Assembly (NCBI RefSeq): GCF_000004825.1
Contig: NW_008805086.1
Span: forward strand, 620,001 to 684,000
Source: Heterostelium album PN500
Taxonomy: Eukaryota > Evosea > Eumycetozoa > Acytosteliales > Acytosteliaceae
Reading direction: 5' to 3'
DNA length: 64,000 nucleotides
Shown here: positions 10,318-22,105 of the stretch, piece by piece
Numbering within the stretch: position 1 is the stretch's first letter
Layout of the letters: each line of letters starts with the position of its first letter
Notes under the pieces: generated by a model
The model's input: the letters and a program-made list of their open reading frames with translations, nothing else
What the model was told of the DNA's origin: nothing
Database searches by the model: none
Made by a program: the position numbers and the translations under genes

Positions 10318-13300
10318 TTATCTTCTTCTATCTCTGTCTCTATCTCTATCTTTTGCATCTCTGTCACGAAGTTCTCTTGGATCTCTTGGTGATGGTTGAG
10401 GTTGGAATGGAGGTGACGATTTAGATGGAGGCGCATTGAAAGTCAAGGGTGGTGATTGATTGGTACTTCTGGTTCTGTTGAGCACAGTTCTTTCTTTCTT
10501 TTGTCTCTTTGATTCATCTTTACCTTCATCTTCCTTGTCTTTCTCTTTGTTTTCTCTTTCTCTCTTTTTACTTTGATCAGAATCCTTTTCGTCTTCTTTA
10601 ACGTGACCTTCATCTCTAATATTAACTGGTGGATTGTTATTATTGGAACTATTATTATTGTTGGCACTATTGATATTATTATTATTAATCTCTTTTTCTT
10701 TCTCTTTTTCTTTTTCTTTTTTTTGTTTGATTAAATTCTCTCTGAGTGCCATTGCTTCTTTGGTATCGGCAACACTGTTATTATTACTACGAGTATCTCT
10801 GGGTGCTGACGACGATGGTGTTGAAGGTTGACTGCCTCCTCCACCTCCTCTGTGATCTCTATATTCATCTCTACTTCCTCCTCTTGACATGTCATCACGA
10901 GATGATGGCATGTTTGCTTCTTCCTTTCTCTTTCTCATTCTTTCCTCATCGATTCCACCATACTGAGTTATAGGAGATCTCGACAGGTTCTCTCTTCTCT
11001 CTCGACTGTTACCACGTGAATTGTTATCTCTATCGTCCTTCTCTCGGCTGTCTCTGATATGATCACGGTCAGAACGGTCGCGATCTCTTAGCTCTCTACT
11101 TTCTCGCAATTCACGCTCTCTCATTTCTCTTTCACGATCTCTGGCGTCCCTGTCACGGTCTCTAAGTTCGCGATCTCTCATCTCTCGTAGCTCTCTTTCA
11201 CGCTCTCTAAGTTCACGTTCTCTCATTTCACGTTCACGCATTTCACGCTCACGTTCTCGTTCTCTGATGTCGCGATCTCTGTTATCTCTGTGACGGTCAC
11301 CGTCACGATCCGATTCTCTGTCTTTGTCCTTGTCGACACGATCACGATCTCTATCCATTCTTTCCTTGAGGATTTCTCTCTCACGATTCTGTCGCTCAAT
11401 GATTCTGTCTTTTTCGGATTTCTCAGGATGATCTACTCTCTCGCGATCCCTTAAATCTCTCTCTCTTTCTCTTTCGCGTTCTCTTTCTCTCTCTCTCTCT
11501 TTTTCACGCTCACGCTCCTTCTCTTTTTCACGCTCACGTTCCTTCTCTTTTTCTCTTTCACGTTCACGTTCTCTTTCTCTTTGTTCACGTTCCTTTTCCT
11601 TCTCGCGATCTCTTTCTCTTTCTCTCTCCCTCTCCCTTTCCCTTTCACGTTCTCTTTCTCTCTCTCTCTCTTTTTCACGTTCACGTTCCTTCTCTTTTTC
11701 TCGCTCACGTTCACGTTCTCTTTCTCTTTGCTCGCGTTCCTTTTCTCTTTCACGCTCTCTCTCACGTTCTTTCTCTCTTTCACGATCCTTTTCCAATCTC
11801 TCTTTCTCTCGTTGCTCTCTTTGTTCTCTTTGCTCTCTTTCTCTTTCTCTCTCACGTTCCTTTTCTTTTTCCAATTTCTCACGTTGATCTTTATCTCTTT
11901 GTTCTCTTTCTTTTTCTTTTTCACGCTCCTTCTCCTTTTCCTTGTCTTTTTCCTTACTGTCTTTGTCTCTATCTGATTTGTCACTACGAGTGTCTGACTT
12001 TTTGGATGATTCACCTCTGTCTCTGCTCTGTGATCGATCTCTCTTTAAAGGAGGAGGTGGATGATTGGTAGTCTTCTCCTTGGCAGCGGGCACATCCTTC
12101 ATCGGTACATCTTTCATTTCTTTATCGATCGACGATGATTTAGATAATGAAGATTTATCGGAATGATCTTCCTTCTTTACCGATTTCTTTTCAGATGCTG
12201 GTTCATCGATTGCCATTCTATCAGAGTTACTACTGCTACTGCTGTTGTTATTGCTTGTAGTATTTGGTGTTGAACCATTCGACTTTGGAGTGGAAGATGA
12301 TGGAGTAGTATTGTTAGATACCTGACTACCACTACCACTAGTACTACTGTTGTTTTCATTGTTTGTAGACTTCTTCTTTGCAGGTTCTTCAGAAATCATT
12401 TGATCCTTTACTTTTTCGAGAATTGAATGATAACGAGTTGCCAGTGTTTTAAGTTCTTCACGCTCCACTCTTACTTTGGAGACAAGTGCTTCGATATCTA
12501 CATAGTTTTGACGGTGCAGTGGGAATACCTTGATGACTTTGGTCAGTGCCAGCAATGAGTTTCTAACGACCATGTATTCCGGTGATTTCAAACACGCACA
12601 GAATGACATGGCAATTGAATTATGCCACTGGCTGACAGCTGTTACGAATTGACTGTAGGTCAGCTTCTCTTGGAGAACAAAGAAACCTTGGCTGGATTTC
12701 TCTTTTTCGAAAGCATCGCTTGAACTTCTCCAACGAGTCAACATCGAGAGTGTCTCAGCAAGGAACCTTCCGAAACGAACCGCTTCATTCTCAGTACACG
12801 ATGAAATGATACAATCGATGATATTGGAGAGACTGTCAAAGTAGGCGAGTGTCGAGAAACCAGGAGTATTCAACTGGTGAAGCAGCTGAATGAAACGCGC
12901 AGCATAAAGAGCATCGCTCTGTGTCATCGTTGAACGTGGTAATACACAATATTGAATAAACTTGATAGTTGTATCCTTGAAGTGTTCAGCGGTACCGGTT
13001 CCTTTAGCAAAGTACTTGTCCTTCTCGCTATTGATACGATCAATCACATGTTTATGGTTGATTTGCTGTAGTTCCAACTCATCTTTGAGTCGCTTGATGA
13101 GTCTTTCCTTCTCCTTCTTCTTCTTGCTGGCAGTCTGCTTGTCGGACTCCTTGTCCAACTCGAGATTCTGTTGTTGAAGCTTCTGGATTTCGGCGTGATA
13201 CGTCAACTCTGGCACATGGATATCGTAGAGGGAGAGCGACCAGAAAGTGCAATAGAGCTCCGGACTGACATCGCTCCACACCTGCTGTGGGAACATCGAG

Positions 13301-15650
13301 GAGCATTGCGCGAGGAAGTCTTGGAGTGGTTGGCCGGCACCACGCTCCCACTTGGCTTTCTCCTTGCTGTCTTTCTCTGGTTCTACCAGCACGTAGTAGT
13401 GGATCGCTTTGAGGTAGCTAAGCAGCGGACGATAGATGTGGTAGGCAGTCTCTGGCTCCAAGCCATAGACAGTGAGTAGCTCTGAAAAGTTACCGAAAAA
13501 TGCAGCATAATCCTTGGGAAGAACACTGGTCGAGAGAAACTCGGTGTACTGCAACAGCGTCTCTTGACACTTGTCATACAGATCGGCGATTCCTCTAATG
13601 TTTCCAGTCTGCTCGTTGCTATATACAATATTGATACGCTGTTTGGCGAGGAGAATGAACAGCGGGAATGCAAGCTTACACTCGATCAGCGTGTCTTTCA
13701 ACTTGGTAACGGCACGCTTTATATTCCTCGAGTTATTCATGGTGTTTGATTCCTGTTTGAGTGTTTCTCCACCACCCTGTGCCTCTACCTGGTTGTCGGG
13801 TGGATCCTCAATGATTTCAATACCACCCATCTTTGAGAGCAGCTCCTTCAACACAATCAAATCGAGGGAGTTGTTATCCTTCAGCTGATTGACAATGTAT
13901 TGAAGCAGTCCTTCCAGTTCGGTCTGTGGATACTTTCGGTAGAGGAATCCAACAAACTGTGAGAGCGACTGGTACCAACTGGCAATGTTGGTGCCGTCTG
14001 CCTTTAGTTTGGCACGTTGGATGGTGAATCGCTCCAAAAGAATATAACTGAGAACATCGAATGAGAGTGAGGTGCAATAACGCAGGGAGTCGACAAGCGG
14101 ATGCACCAAACTGTCGTAGTTCTCCACGGACGAGACAACAGCCTCCAGAACAATCATCGGATGAAGATGACTTAGCTTTCCAATGGTTCTGCCCAGTTGT
14201 TTGACATTCTCCTTTGAGATTCTACGAAGAATCTTACGAATCTCGGCAGTCACCTCTGCTTTGGCAATGGCAAGCGGTAGATACTTTGAGTAGATAGCTC
14301 TCCACTCTGCATAGAGATTGTATCTGACGTGATAGTTCATTCCACCGAGTATACTCCACACCTCAAACGATACCGCTGGATTAGAAGTAGACATATAAGA
14401 TAAAGATGGTAGAATTACATTTACAATTGCATATTCAACATCTGCTCTATATAATTGATTATAGTTTGGCTATCATTATAAAGATTATTATATATATTAA
14501 TAAATAATATCTATCTATCTAATCTATCTATTTATTTAAACTTACAGATTTAACTAATTCTTTTAGTATTCTACATATCTTTATAAGCAAAGCAGAGTCA
14601 TTCGATAAATAATTCTTTAGATGATTCAATAGACTGTATATTAGTTCTGATTTCTCTGCGAATGCATTGAAATCGAATACACCTGGAGTAAGTGTTGCTT
14701 TTAATACTGAAAATGATATTCTATTGTTTTGTTAATTAGATTGTATGTAACAATATATATATATTGTTTGTTAATTAAAAACTGTGTAGTAGTATACTTA
14801 CGATTTATAGATTGGATTTACAATAGTTGTTAAACATTGAATCAATGCATTGGAGATGGCTGGATTCGAGGCTGGATCAATGGTAGATAGATTACAAAGT
14901 ATTTGGAAAGAGAATTCGAGTTCATTACATTCGAGAAGTGCTACCAAAAGACCAAACTTTTGATTGTCCGGTTGCACTTTGGCAGCGGCGGCAGCAGCAG
15001 CAGCCGCTTCTTTCTCCTTCTCTTTTTCCTTATCGTCGCCACCAGTCAGCGAAATCATACCAATCTTTTTAGAGTTTGCCAATTGTTCTTCTTTCTTTGT
15101 TTGATATGCAATCTTCAAATCTTCATCAGTTGGACTCAACTAAATAATAATCAAAATAATAGTAATAACATAAAAATTAGAATATGTTCTTATATGATGA
15201 TGATGATGATGATGATGATGATAGTAGTTTAGTTTTAACTTACATGTGGATATATTTGCTCTAATACAATTAGTTTATCTTTTAAGAGTGATGCCGTTAG
15301 TTGTTGGAGTGACTTTGGTGTTTCCAGGGTTGGGTTCAACTCTGGACTCTGATAGAATTGATATTTGAATCCTAAAAGCTGTGGAATGGTCGTAGATTTG
15401 AACTGTTTGATCAACGGTAGGAAACATTCACTGCTATCGAGATGACGTTCGTACGAATCCAACACAATGTCCAACACACGATTCGGATCCAAATTAAAGT
15501 AACCAATCAACGCCTTGATATTCCTTATCATATTATCGATTGTCTGTGGATTCGTCATAAGATAACCTTTGTTCAACTCTGCAATCACCTTGGCAAATCC
15601 TTCTGTTTCCTCTTTAAATAAATTAAACTTTACCAATGTGAATCTATTTT

Positions 15651-15685
<35 letters not shown>

Positions 15686-16811
15686 GTATAATGATATATA
15701 ATATTCAATTATAATATTAATAACTTACGTATCCTTTACGTTTAATCTACCTAATCTTTTCATTAGAACATTCGCAGATTGTACTATACCAAGCTCAGTC
15801 AATGCATCGGTTTCTAATCTTTCCATTAGCATATCGTTGGTAACCAATGACTTTGACTTTATTGGTTTGGTTTGGTTTGGTGTTGATTAATTTAGGGAAT
15901 AGGTAATGGGAATGAGAATGAGAATGAGAATTAATATGATTGTTATTATTATTATTATGAATGGAATGGTAAAGGTGAATGAAGTTGTTGTTTCGTGGCG
16001 TGGTGGGGATCATTGTTAATTGCTATTATGAATAGTAAGGTTGTTGTTGTGTAGAACTACGCACGAACTAATATAATACCAGTGCATGCACTCAGCAATT
16101 GATCTCAATATCGACGATGTCGTTTGTTTGTTTGTTTGTTTGTTTTGTTTGTATGTTGAAACTAGAATAAGCTATACTATGTTGTTGTTGTAGTTGTTGT
16201 TGTGTCTATTACATTACATACTTGAAATTCTTTGATCATTGACATCAATATCTGTCTTGTTTCATTCTTTATACCTTCTAAATCCAAAAACCATATTATA
16301 TCACATAACATTGATGATAATCCATTGATTGTCTTTAAAATTAAGAGCAAGTTTATATTAATATTAATATAATTGATCGATCTTTAAAGATAACAATAAA
16401 GTCTATACATACATAGTGATCCGATATTAATATAGATATCAGCTGGTTGATTGATAGGTAACCTCTTATGATTGCAAGTGACTGATCGTATATCAACTTT
16501 TTCAAACTACTATAATTCTCAATGTTTCTTTCATCCTTACAATAATCTTTTATATGTTCAATTCTAAAATATTGATATTTATATGTTAGTTTGTTTGTTT
16601 GTTTGTTTGTTAAACATAATACTTTGTTAAAAATAGACTATTATTATAATTTTATTATTAATACATACAACTTTGGTTTAACTTGATTTTCCCATGAATT
16701 ATTATGATTGTTATTCAATATTTGTTCAATATTCGATGTTGTTGTTGATGATGATGATGATGATGATGATGTTGTTGTTGTTGTGTTAGCTGCTGTTGTT
16801 ATTGAAGACAT
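10318..16811 (-). CDS. thoc2: THO complex subunit 2 (THOC2/Tho2)
   Basis: Scaffold subunit of the nuclear THO complex, which couples transcription to mRNP assembly and export. Eight exons (minus strand): 16811-16669, 16563-16413, 16332-16222, 15856-15729, 15643-15244, 15139-14802, 14708-14546, 14469-10318. All joins keep frame and give 1861 residues. Landmarks known from animal THOC2 are present in order: VTNDMLMERL, NLDPNRVLD, QPDNQKFGLL, RRISKENVKQLGR, IGKLSHLHP, GLLQYIVNQLKDNNS and KELLSKMGGIEI. Up to about residue 1240 the protein matches the usual THOC2 body. The remaining ~600 residues are disordered: a Ser/Thr/Asn linker, then a very long Arg/Glu/Asp/Lys tail. Animal THOC2 also ends in a charged tail, but a shorter one. 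Exon 1 is Thr/Ser-rich. The last exon carries 74% of the coding length. Confidence 0.93.
11451..11990. repeat. Polypyrimidine tract with internal duplication inside the THOC2 tail
   Basis: The top strand is almost all C/T, broken by ACG and GCG (Arg codons read on the minus strand). A block starting near 11477 recurs near 11648, about 171 bp (57 codons) later, with few changes, so the tail grew partly by duplication. Long open frames on both strands here are by-products of the composition. Confidence 0.8.
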
Positions 16812-17696
16812 TATTATTATTCTAAATCTATTTTTATTTTTATTTTTTTATTTATTATTATTATTTAAAAAATAAATAAAATAAAACAACAAATTGTCTA
16901 GATAAACTAAACAATAATCTAATTATCTGCTATAGTATACCAATAACAATGTTTTATTTACTTATTTATATTTATAATATATATTTATATAAAAATAATA
17001 AAAAAAAAAGATTAATTAATAAGTTCAAATTTTTTTTAAATTACTCTTTTTTTTTTTTCAAGTTGCAAAAACGACATTATGCAAAAGTAATCAAAATCAT
17101 GTTAAACAATTCACTTTCATTCTAAATCAAAGATAATAAAGCTATCAATTCATTTTTGATCAAATATTGTATATAATTAGAATAATCATAAATAAAAAGA
17201 CTAGTTTTAATTTTTAATGGTTAAAGTTCATGAAAGAAATTTATTTGAAAATTTTTAATAATATTAGTCCCCCGATGGACTAATCTAACAGATTAAGATA
17301 AAATTTGAGAGTATTTACAATAAAGTCGACCATATCCATGTGTTAATTGTTTGTACTTGGAATAAAGGTAGGGAAAAACTATTTACAAATTTGTGTGTTT
17401 TTGGCTGATCTTCATTACCCTTTTAGAGGTATGAGATATGTATATAAATTGTTACTATTTTGTATATTATTAGTTTTATATGAATTTATATAATGTATGT
17501 ATATATATATATGATTTGGTTATTTACAAATTATTATTAATTTCTATTATTATTTTGTTCTTTGGTTTGTTTTTATATGTATATATATATTATAATAGAA
17601 ATATTTAATTATTAGTATGATGTAGTATATAGATAAAAATAGTTATTGTTTGTGTGTGTGTGTGTTTAGTTATTTTTTTTTTTTGTAACAATTTAA
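16812..17696. other. Intergenic region between THOC2 and the cyclin gene
   Basis: 885-bp AT-rich region holding the THOC2 promoter and the cyclin 3' end. Two perfect inverted repeats lie head to tail: TAGTCC/GGACTA (17265-17282, 6-base loop) and TAATCT/AGATTA (17281-17295, 3-base loop). No gene seen. Confidence 0.5.
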
Positions 17697-18492
17697 TTAT
17701 GCAGCGCAATTTGCATGGTAGGTAGAATCATTGGTGGAAGTTCTCACGTCGTAGTCGCAGCTTCCTCTACGTGGAAACATCGGGGAGTTTGATCCGCGAC
17801 CACGTGGTGAGCTAACTGGTGAGTGACTTCCGATGACACCATTGTTTGGTGGTAAGATCAAAGGACGTTTCTGTAGAAATCTGAGCTTTGATTGTTCGAT
17901 CTGGAAGCGATACTCCTCAAAGATGGCATCGGGACAGACAGCACCAAACTTGATCAACTTTAAAAAGTCCAACTCCAGTAGGTTCATCTCACGCAACTGG
18001 ATGCCACCGACCTGTGAATAGTATTCGTTGTTGTAGAAGACGTCGTCCAGATACTTGGTGGAGATGACCAGAGTTGTGATGAGTATACGGTGAATGTTGT
18101 ACGAGTTGATCGAGAGTCCACACTCGACAGACAACTTATCGATATAGTACAGCGAGGCAATGAAACACTCCTTGGAGCATGGCGAGTATTTGAAAAGTCT
18201 TTGGAGGTAGTCACGAACGGTGATCGATGGTAGCTTTCTATTTGGTGGATAGAATTGTTCGTGTGTTTGTTTATTCTAAATTAAGAAATTTAGGAAATTG
18301 ATTAGAAAATTTTATTTTTTGTTAAACTTTTTTTTTTTTCTGGATAGCAATACATACTTGATCACCGTTGGCTACTATTTTATTGATACATTGTGTAATA
18401 ATTTCTAAGAGTAAATTGTCTCCCTCCTCAGTTGACTCTTTCAATGGAGAGATATTCTTCAACAAATCCAAAATAGTGATTATCATTTTCAT
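17697..18492 (-). CDS. PHO80-like (P/U-type) cyclin
   Basis: Two exons: 18492-18358 (45 codons) and 18275-17697, joined in phase 0 over an 82-bp GTATGT...TTTAG intron, giving 237 residues. The cyclin box begins near residue 60 with the family signature PSITVRDYLQRLFKYSPCS, followed by FIASLYYIDKLS, then the second half with NIHRILITTLVISTKYLDD and YYSQVGGIQLREMNLLELDFL. This is the PHO80/PCL class, whose members activate PHO85/CDK5-type kinases in phosphate, glycogen or cell-cycle control. The C-terminal ~60 residues are Pro/Ser/Arg-rich and probably regulatory. The kinase partner cannot be told from the sequence. Confidence 0.9.
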
Positions 18493-19839
18493 TGTTTTAT
18501 ATATGTGTTATGAAAAAAATAATAAAAAGAAAGGATATATTATATATTTATATGTATAGGAAAGAGTAGAAGAGTATTTATATATGTAGTGTTATATTAT
18601 ATATTGTATTTGTTTGTATATATATATCAAAGAAAAAATAGATAATTATAAAATTGTAGTTTTTTAGATAGTTAAAGAATAGTTTGAATTTTACAAATAA
18701 GTACTAATAATTTCTTGTTGAGTTTGATTGCAAAAAGTGATTGGAAGCGATTCAGTTGGTTATTTAAGAGTGTAGGGAACCAACTACTATTGTTTTTGGC
18801 GATGTTGCTACTGCTGGGTACTAGTTTGATGGATGATCAGATCAAATTGTTAGTTTTTATAAAGTTGAGAAAAGGAAATTATTATTTGATCAGGTGTGTG
18901 ATTTCTGTGTTATGTGGGTGGGGGTGATGTGTTATTAAAGTTTTTGGGGTTTAAATCTGTGTGTGGTGTGTGTGTGTGAAATTATATTTTTAGATTACTG
19001 GATAGTTATAAAAATTCAATGATATTTGAAAAAACAACCTTTACAACTAACTGATTTGGTATCTATTATAAGATTGACACAAACCAATCAAATATATAAA
19101 TAAAAATAGTGAAGTAGTGAATCCTGATTATTGAATTTTTAAAAGAATATGAATGTATCAATTTTTGATTATTATTGGCAGTATCAAATTTGGGTCTAAA
19201 TTTTCAATGTTTTGTTTGGTGCCTTTTTTGTGATTTTGGTAAATGTACTTTGTTGTTGTAATAATAATATTTGAAGTTGTGTTGCATTGAGTTGCGTTAC
19301 GTTTTGAGTGTTTGAAATTGGATGTGTTGATTCGTTATTATTACTTGTTAATTGTTTTTGATAAATACCTTTATTTCACTTGATTGTATTGTAAGTGGAG
19401 GAAAGAATAGTTTGGCTATCTGTTGTGTAATAAGTAATAAAAAAATTCAAAAGAGTTAACAAAAATTATTTACAATGTTTAACAGGAGTGTATGTATGTA
19501 TGAGGAGTGCGAAAAAGTGTTAAGTTCCAAATAAATATACAATTGGAATTTGAAGTGTAAATTAAAAAAAAATATTAAACAAATATTTTGTGATGTGAGG
19601 GATTGTGATTATGTACAAATAAATATTTATATAAAGCAAACAAATATTATATGTTTATATTGTATTGGTATTAATTAATGTTGTTTTTTAAGTGATACAT
19701 CGAATCTATTAAACTTTTTCTCTTTTTTTAATAAATAAAATTTGGTTATAAATAATATTTTTTATTATTTGTTTAGTCGTAGTGTCTGTTGTGTGTGAGA
19801 GTTCATTTTTATTTATTCAATGATCAGATGGTTCTTCTT

Positions 19840-19842
<3 letters not shown>

Positions 19843-19888
<46 letters not shown>
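19843..19888. repeat. (GT)n microsatellite
   Basis: About 23 uninterrupted GT units; shorter GT tracts lie nearby (around 20025-20043). Confidence 0.95.
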
Positions 19889-19891
<3 letters not shown>

Positions 19892-21614
19892 TTTGTGATT
19901 GATTAATAATTCTTTCTTGAGGTTTTATTTTTATGTGTGGGAAAAATAAAAAAAGAGTAGAAGTGTGATTTTAATGATTTTCACCAACCAACAATCAGCT
20001 GACTACTTTAGTAATAACTTAATAGTGTGTGTGTGTGTGTGTGTTGCTACTAATATTAAATCAATCATTGCTAATTAATATGAGTGACCACACGTGAGAT
20101 TAAATTTGTGATGTACTGCCAAATATATTTGTTGTATTCACTTATAAATGGAACTAATAAAGCTATTATTGAACACAACACACACACAGGTTAAGGTGAT
20201 CATGCGAATCCTTGAATTAAGTATATTGTTAACAAATGGATGGAATATATATCTTGTTGTTCGATATTGTCACAATCTGTGGTGCTGGTGGTTGTGGCTG
20301 ATTCTTATATAGGGCATAAAGTTGATAATCTCTCACCTTTTTTTGCAATTTTTTTTTTTAATTGAATTAAAATGAAATCTCCACTACTATATTTATATAT
20401 GATGTGAGAGAAACAACACAATCGACAAATTAACACATAACCATACATTACATAACATCATTTACAATTAATTTAAAAAAATAATGTCGACCAATTGAAT
20501 GATTAAAGATTAAGTATTTGTTGTTGATTTAAAGTTGATCATTATTTTTTTAGCAATTGGTGTGTATGATGTGACCAATTTCAACAAACAAAACAAACCA
20601 AAAAAAAATACTTGATTAGAGTGTTAATTAGAATTCCACCAATTCAATCGATTCAAATAATAAATAAAGTTAGCCTAACAAAAACAGTATAATAAGTGTT
20701 GTAAATGTTTAAAAAAAAAGGTGGGTGTCATGTCATTCCTAATTAATATTGACTTTTGATATTTTTTGATTACTGGCTAGGGAGTATTCAATATCCTCCT
20801 TTCCATTAATGAACCAATAATATATATAGTAAAGTAGGAGATGAGATTCCAATGTGATTTCAATACAACAATGAAAACATCACTAAACTCTGAGTTTTCC
20901 AAATGTCAACATTAGAATGATTGCTTGATGTTTTGATCCACACACACTTGTTAGGTTGATGCTAAGCATAATAGATGTAGCTCAATGATGAGTTGAATTG
21001 GTAAATAAATATAAACATTTGGAAATGTTCAAGCATTTGGAATAGACATTACTACCCCTGTTTTTTATATCTCACATTGTCGTTAACAAAAAAATAAACA
21101 CGCAAGTTGACAATTTAATAAAATTTATAAAAAAGGTATATATGTGATTTACAAAGATAACTCGTTTCACACCACATTAATAAATTATTGGAGTTGGTTA
21201 AGGACCAACTTTAAAGTTGAACTAACAAACCACAAATCTATTTTTTTTTTTGTTGTTTCCAAAACATAAAAAAAAATAAACTACCAACTGATTACACACC
21301 ACGCCAATTAATTTAAATAGTATTTCTGAAAATGATTATAAATTGTATAAAGTATTTTATAATTACATACCTTTAATTATTTTTAAAACAGAATAATAAT
21401 AGTATAGATAGTTGATAAATAAGATAATTAATTATATATGATTTTTATCTTTAAGATTCAACAATGATTTTCTTTAGTTGAAAGGTGAAAGCGGATGATG
21501 TTGTACAAAAGAGAGATAAAAAGTTAATCTATCTGATTTTCTTTTTGATTTTGATTTCTAAATTACTGAATGATTTAACTTGTCAAACTAACTATTAATA
21601 CTTGTTGTTTTTTT

Positions 21615-22105
21615 TTTTTTAGTGTTGGTCACTGGTGTAAGATTCTGATTTACTTGTGTGTAAAGCGTAGAATATTGTTGACACTGCTTGGATCTCTGAT
21701 GATACTAATAATAAGAAGGTTCTACCTGCTCGTGATGTGCGATAAGAATAGGAGTAAGTAATTTTTAGTTTTAATGGATACAAGCTTTAAATCCAAGCTC
21801 CCAATGTATTTTAGGGTGATCAGTGAGATCAAGGTTGGAGCATAGGCATCACGCATCGGGGCGCACCATTAAAAAAAACTTACGAATCAATCAGCAATAC
21901 AAAAAAGTAAGCTCGACCAGTCTGTTTGGGTTGTGATTGAGGCTTGAACCACCTTTTTCTTTTGAAAGAAACCAAACCGCTCTCTCTACTATTATTAGTG
22001 AAATGTTAGATTTTCGTGTTTTTTGATTTTAGAGATGTTGATGATGTCGATGGACCGTCAGCTGATGGTTGCGAACGTCGTTCCACACACAACTAGTCCT
22101 CTTTT
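21615..22105. other. Sequence-complex island inside the desert: possible RNA gene or decayed gene
   Basis: Noticeably less AT-rich than its surroundings and free of simple repeats. A T-run plus TTAG precedes an open stretch at about 21624-21753 (+) of over 40 codons, which ends at a GTAAGT-like donor. Further patches are the GCATCGGGGCGCACC region near 21853 and 22033-22097. I could not build a continuous protein or a tRNA cloverleaf. Confidence 0.3.

Noticed and set aside
11581-11976. Plus-strand Phe/Ser/Leu frame opposite the THOC2 tail
   Set aside because: It is an artefact of the polypyrimidine strand; the minus strand encodes the conserved THOC2 exon.
15795-16013. Minus-strand frame with His/Asn/Ser repeats between THOC2 exons 3 and 4
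   Set aside because: It lies inside an intron; the exon starting at 15856 reads KSLVTNDML in another frame that matches THOC2.
21920-21985. tRNA-like patch: a B-box-like GGTTCAAGCC on the minus strand with a D-arm-like segment upstream
   Set aside because: The T stem does not pair and no seven-base anticodon loop can be formed, so no cloverleaf.
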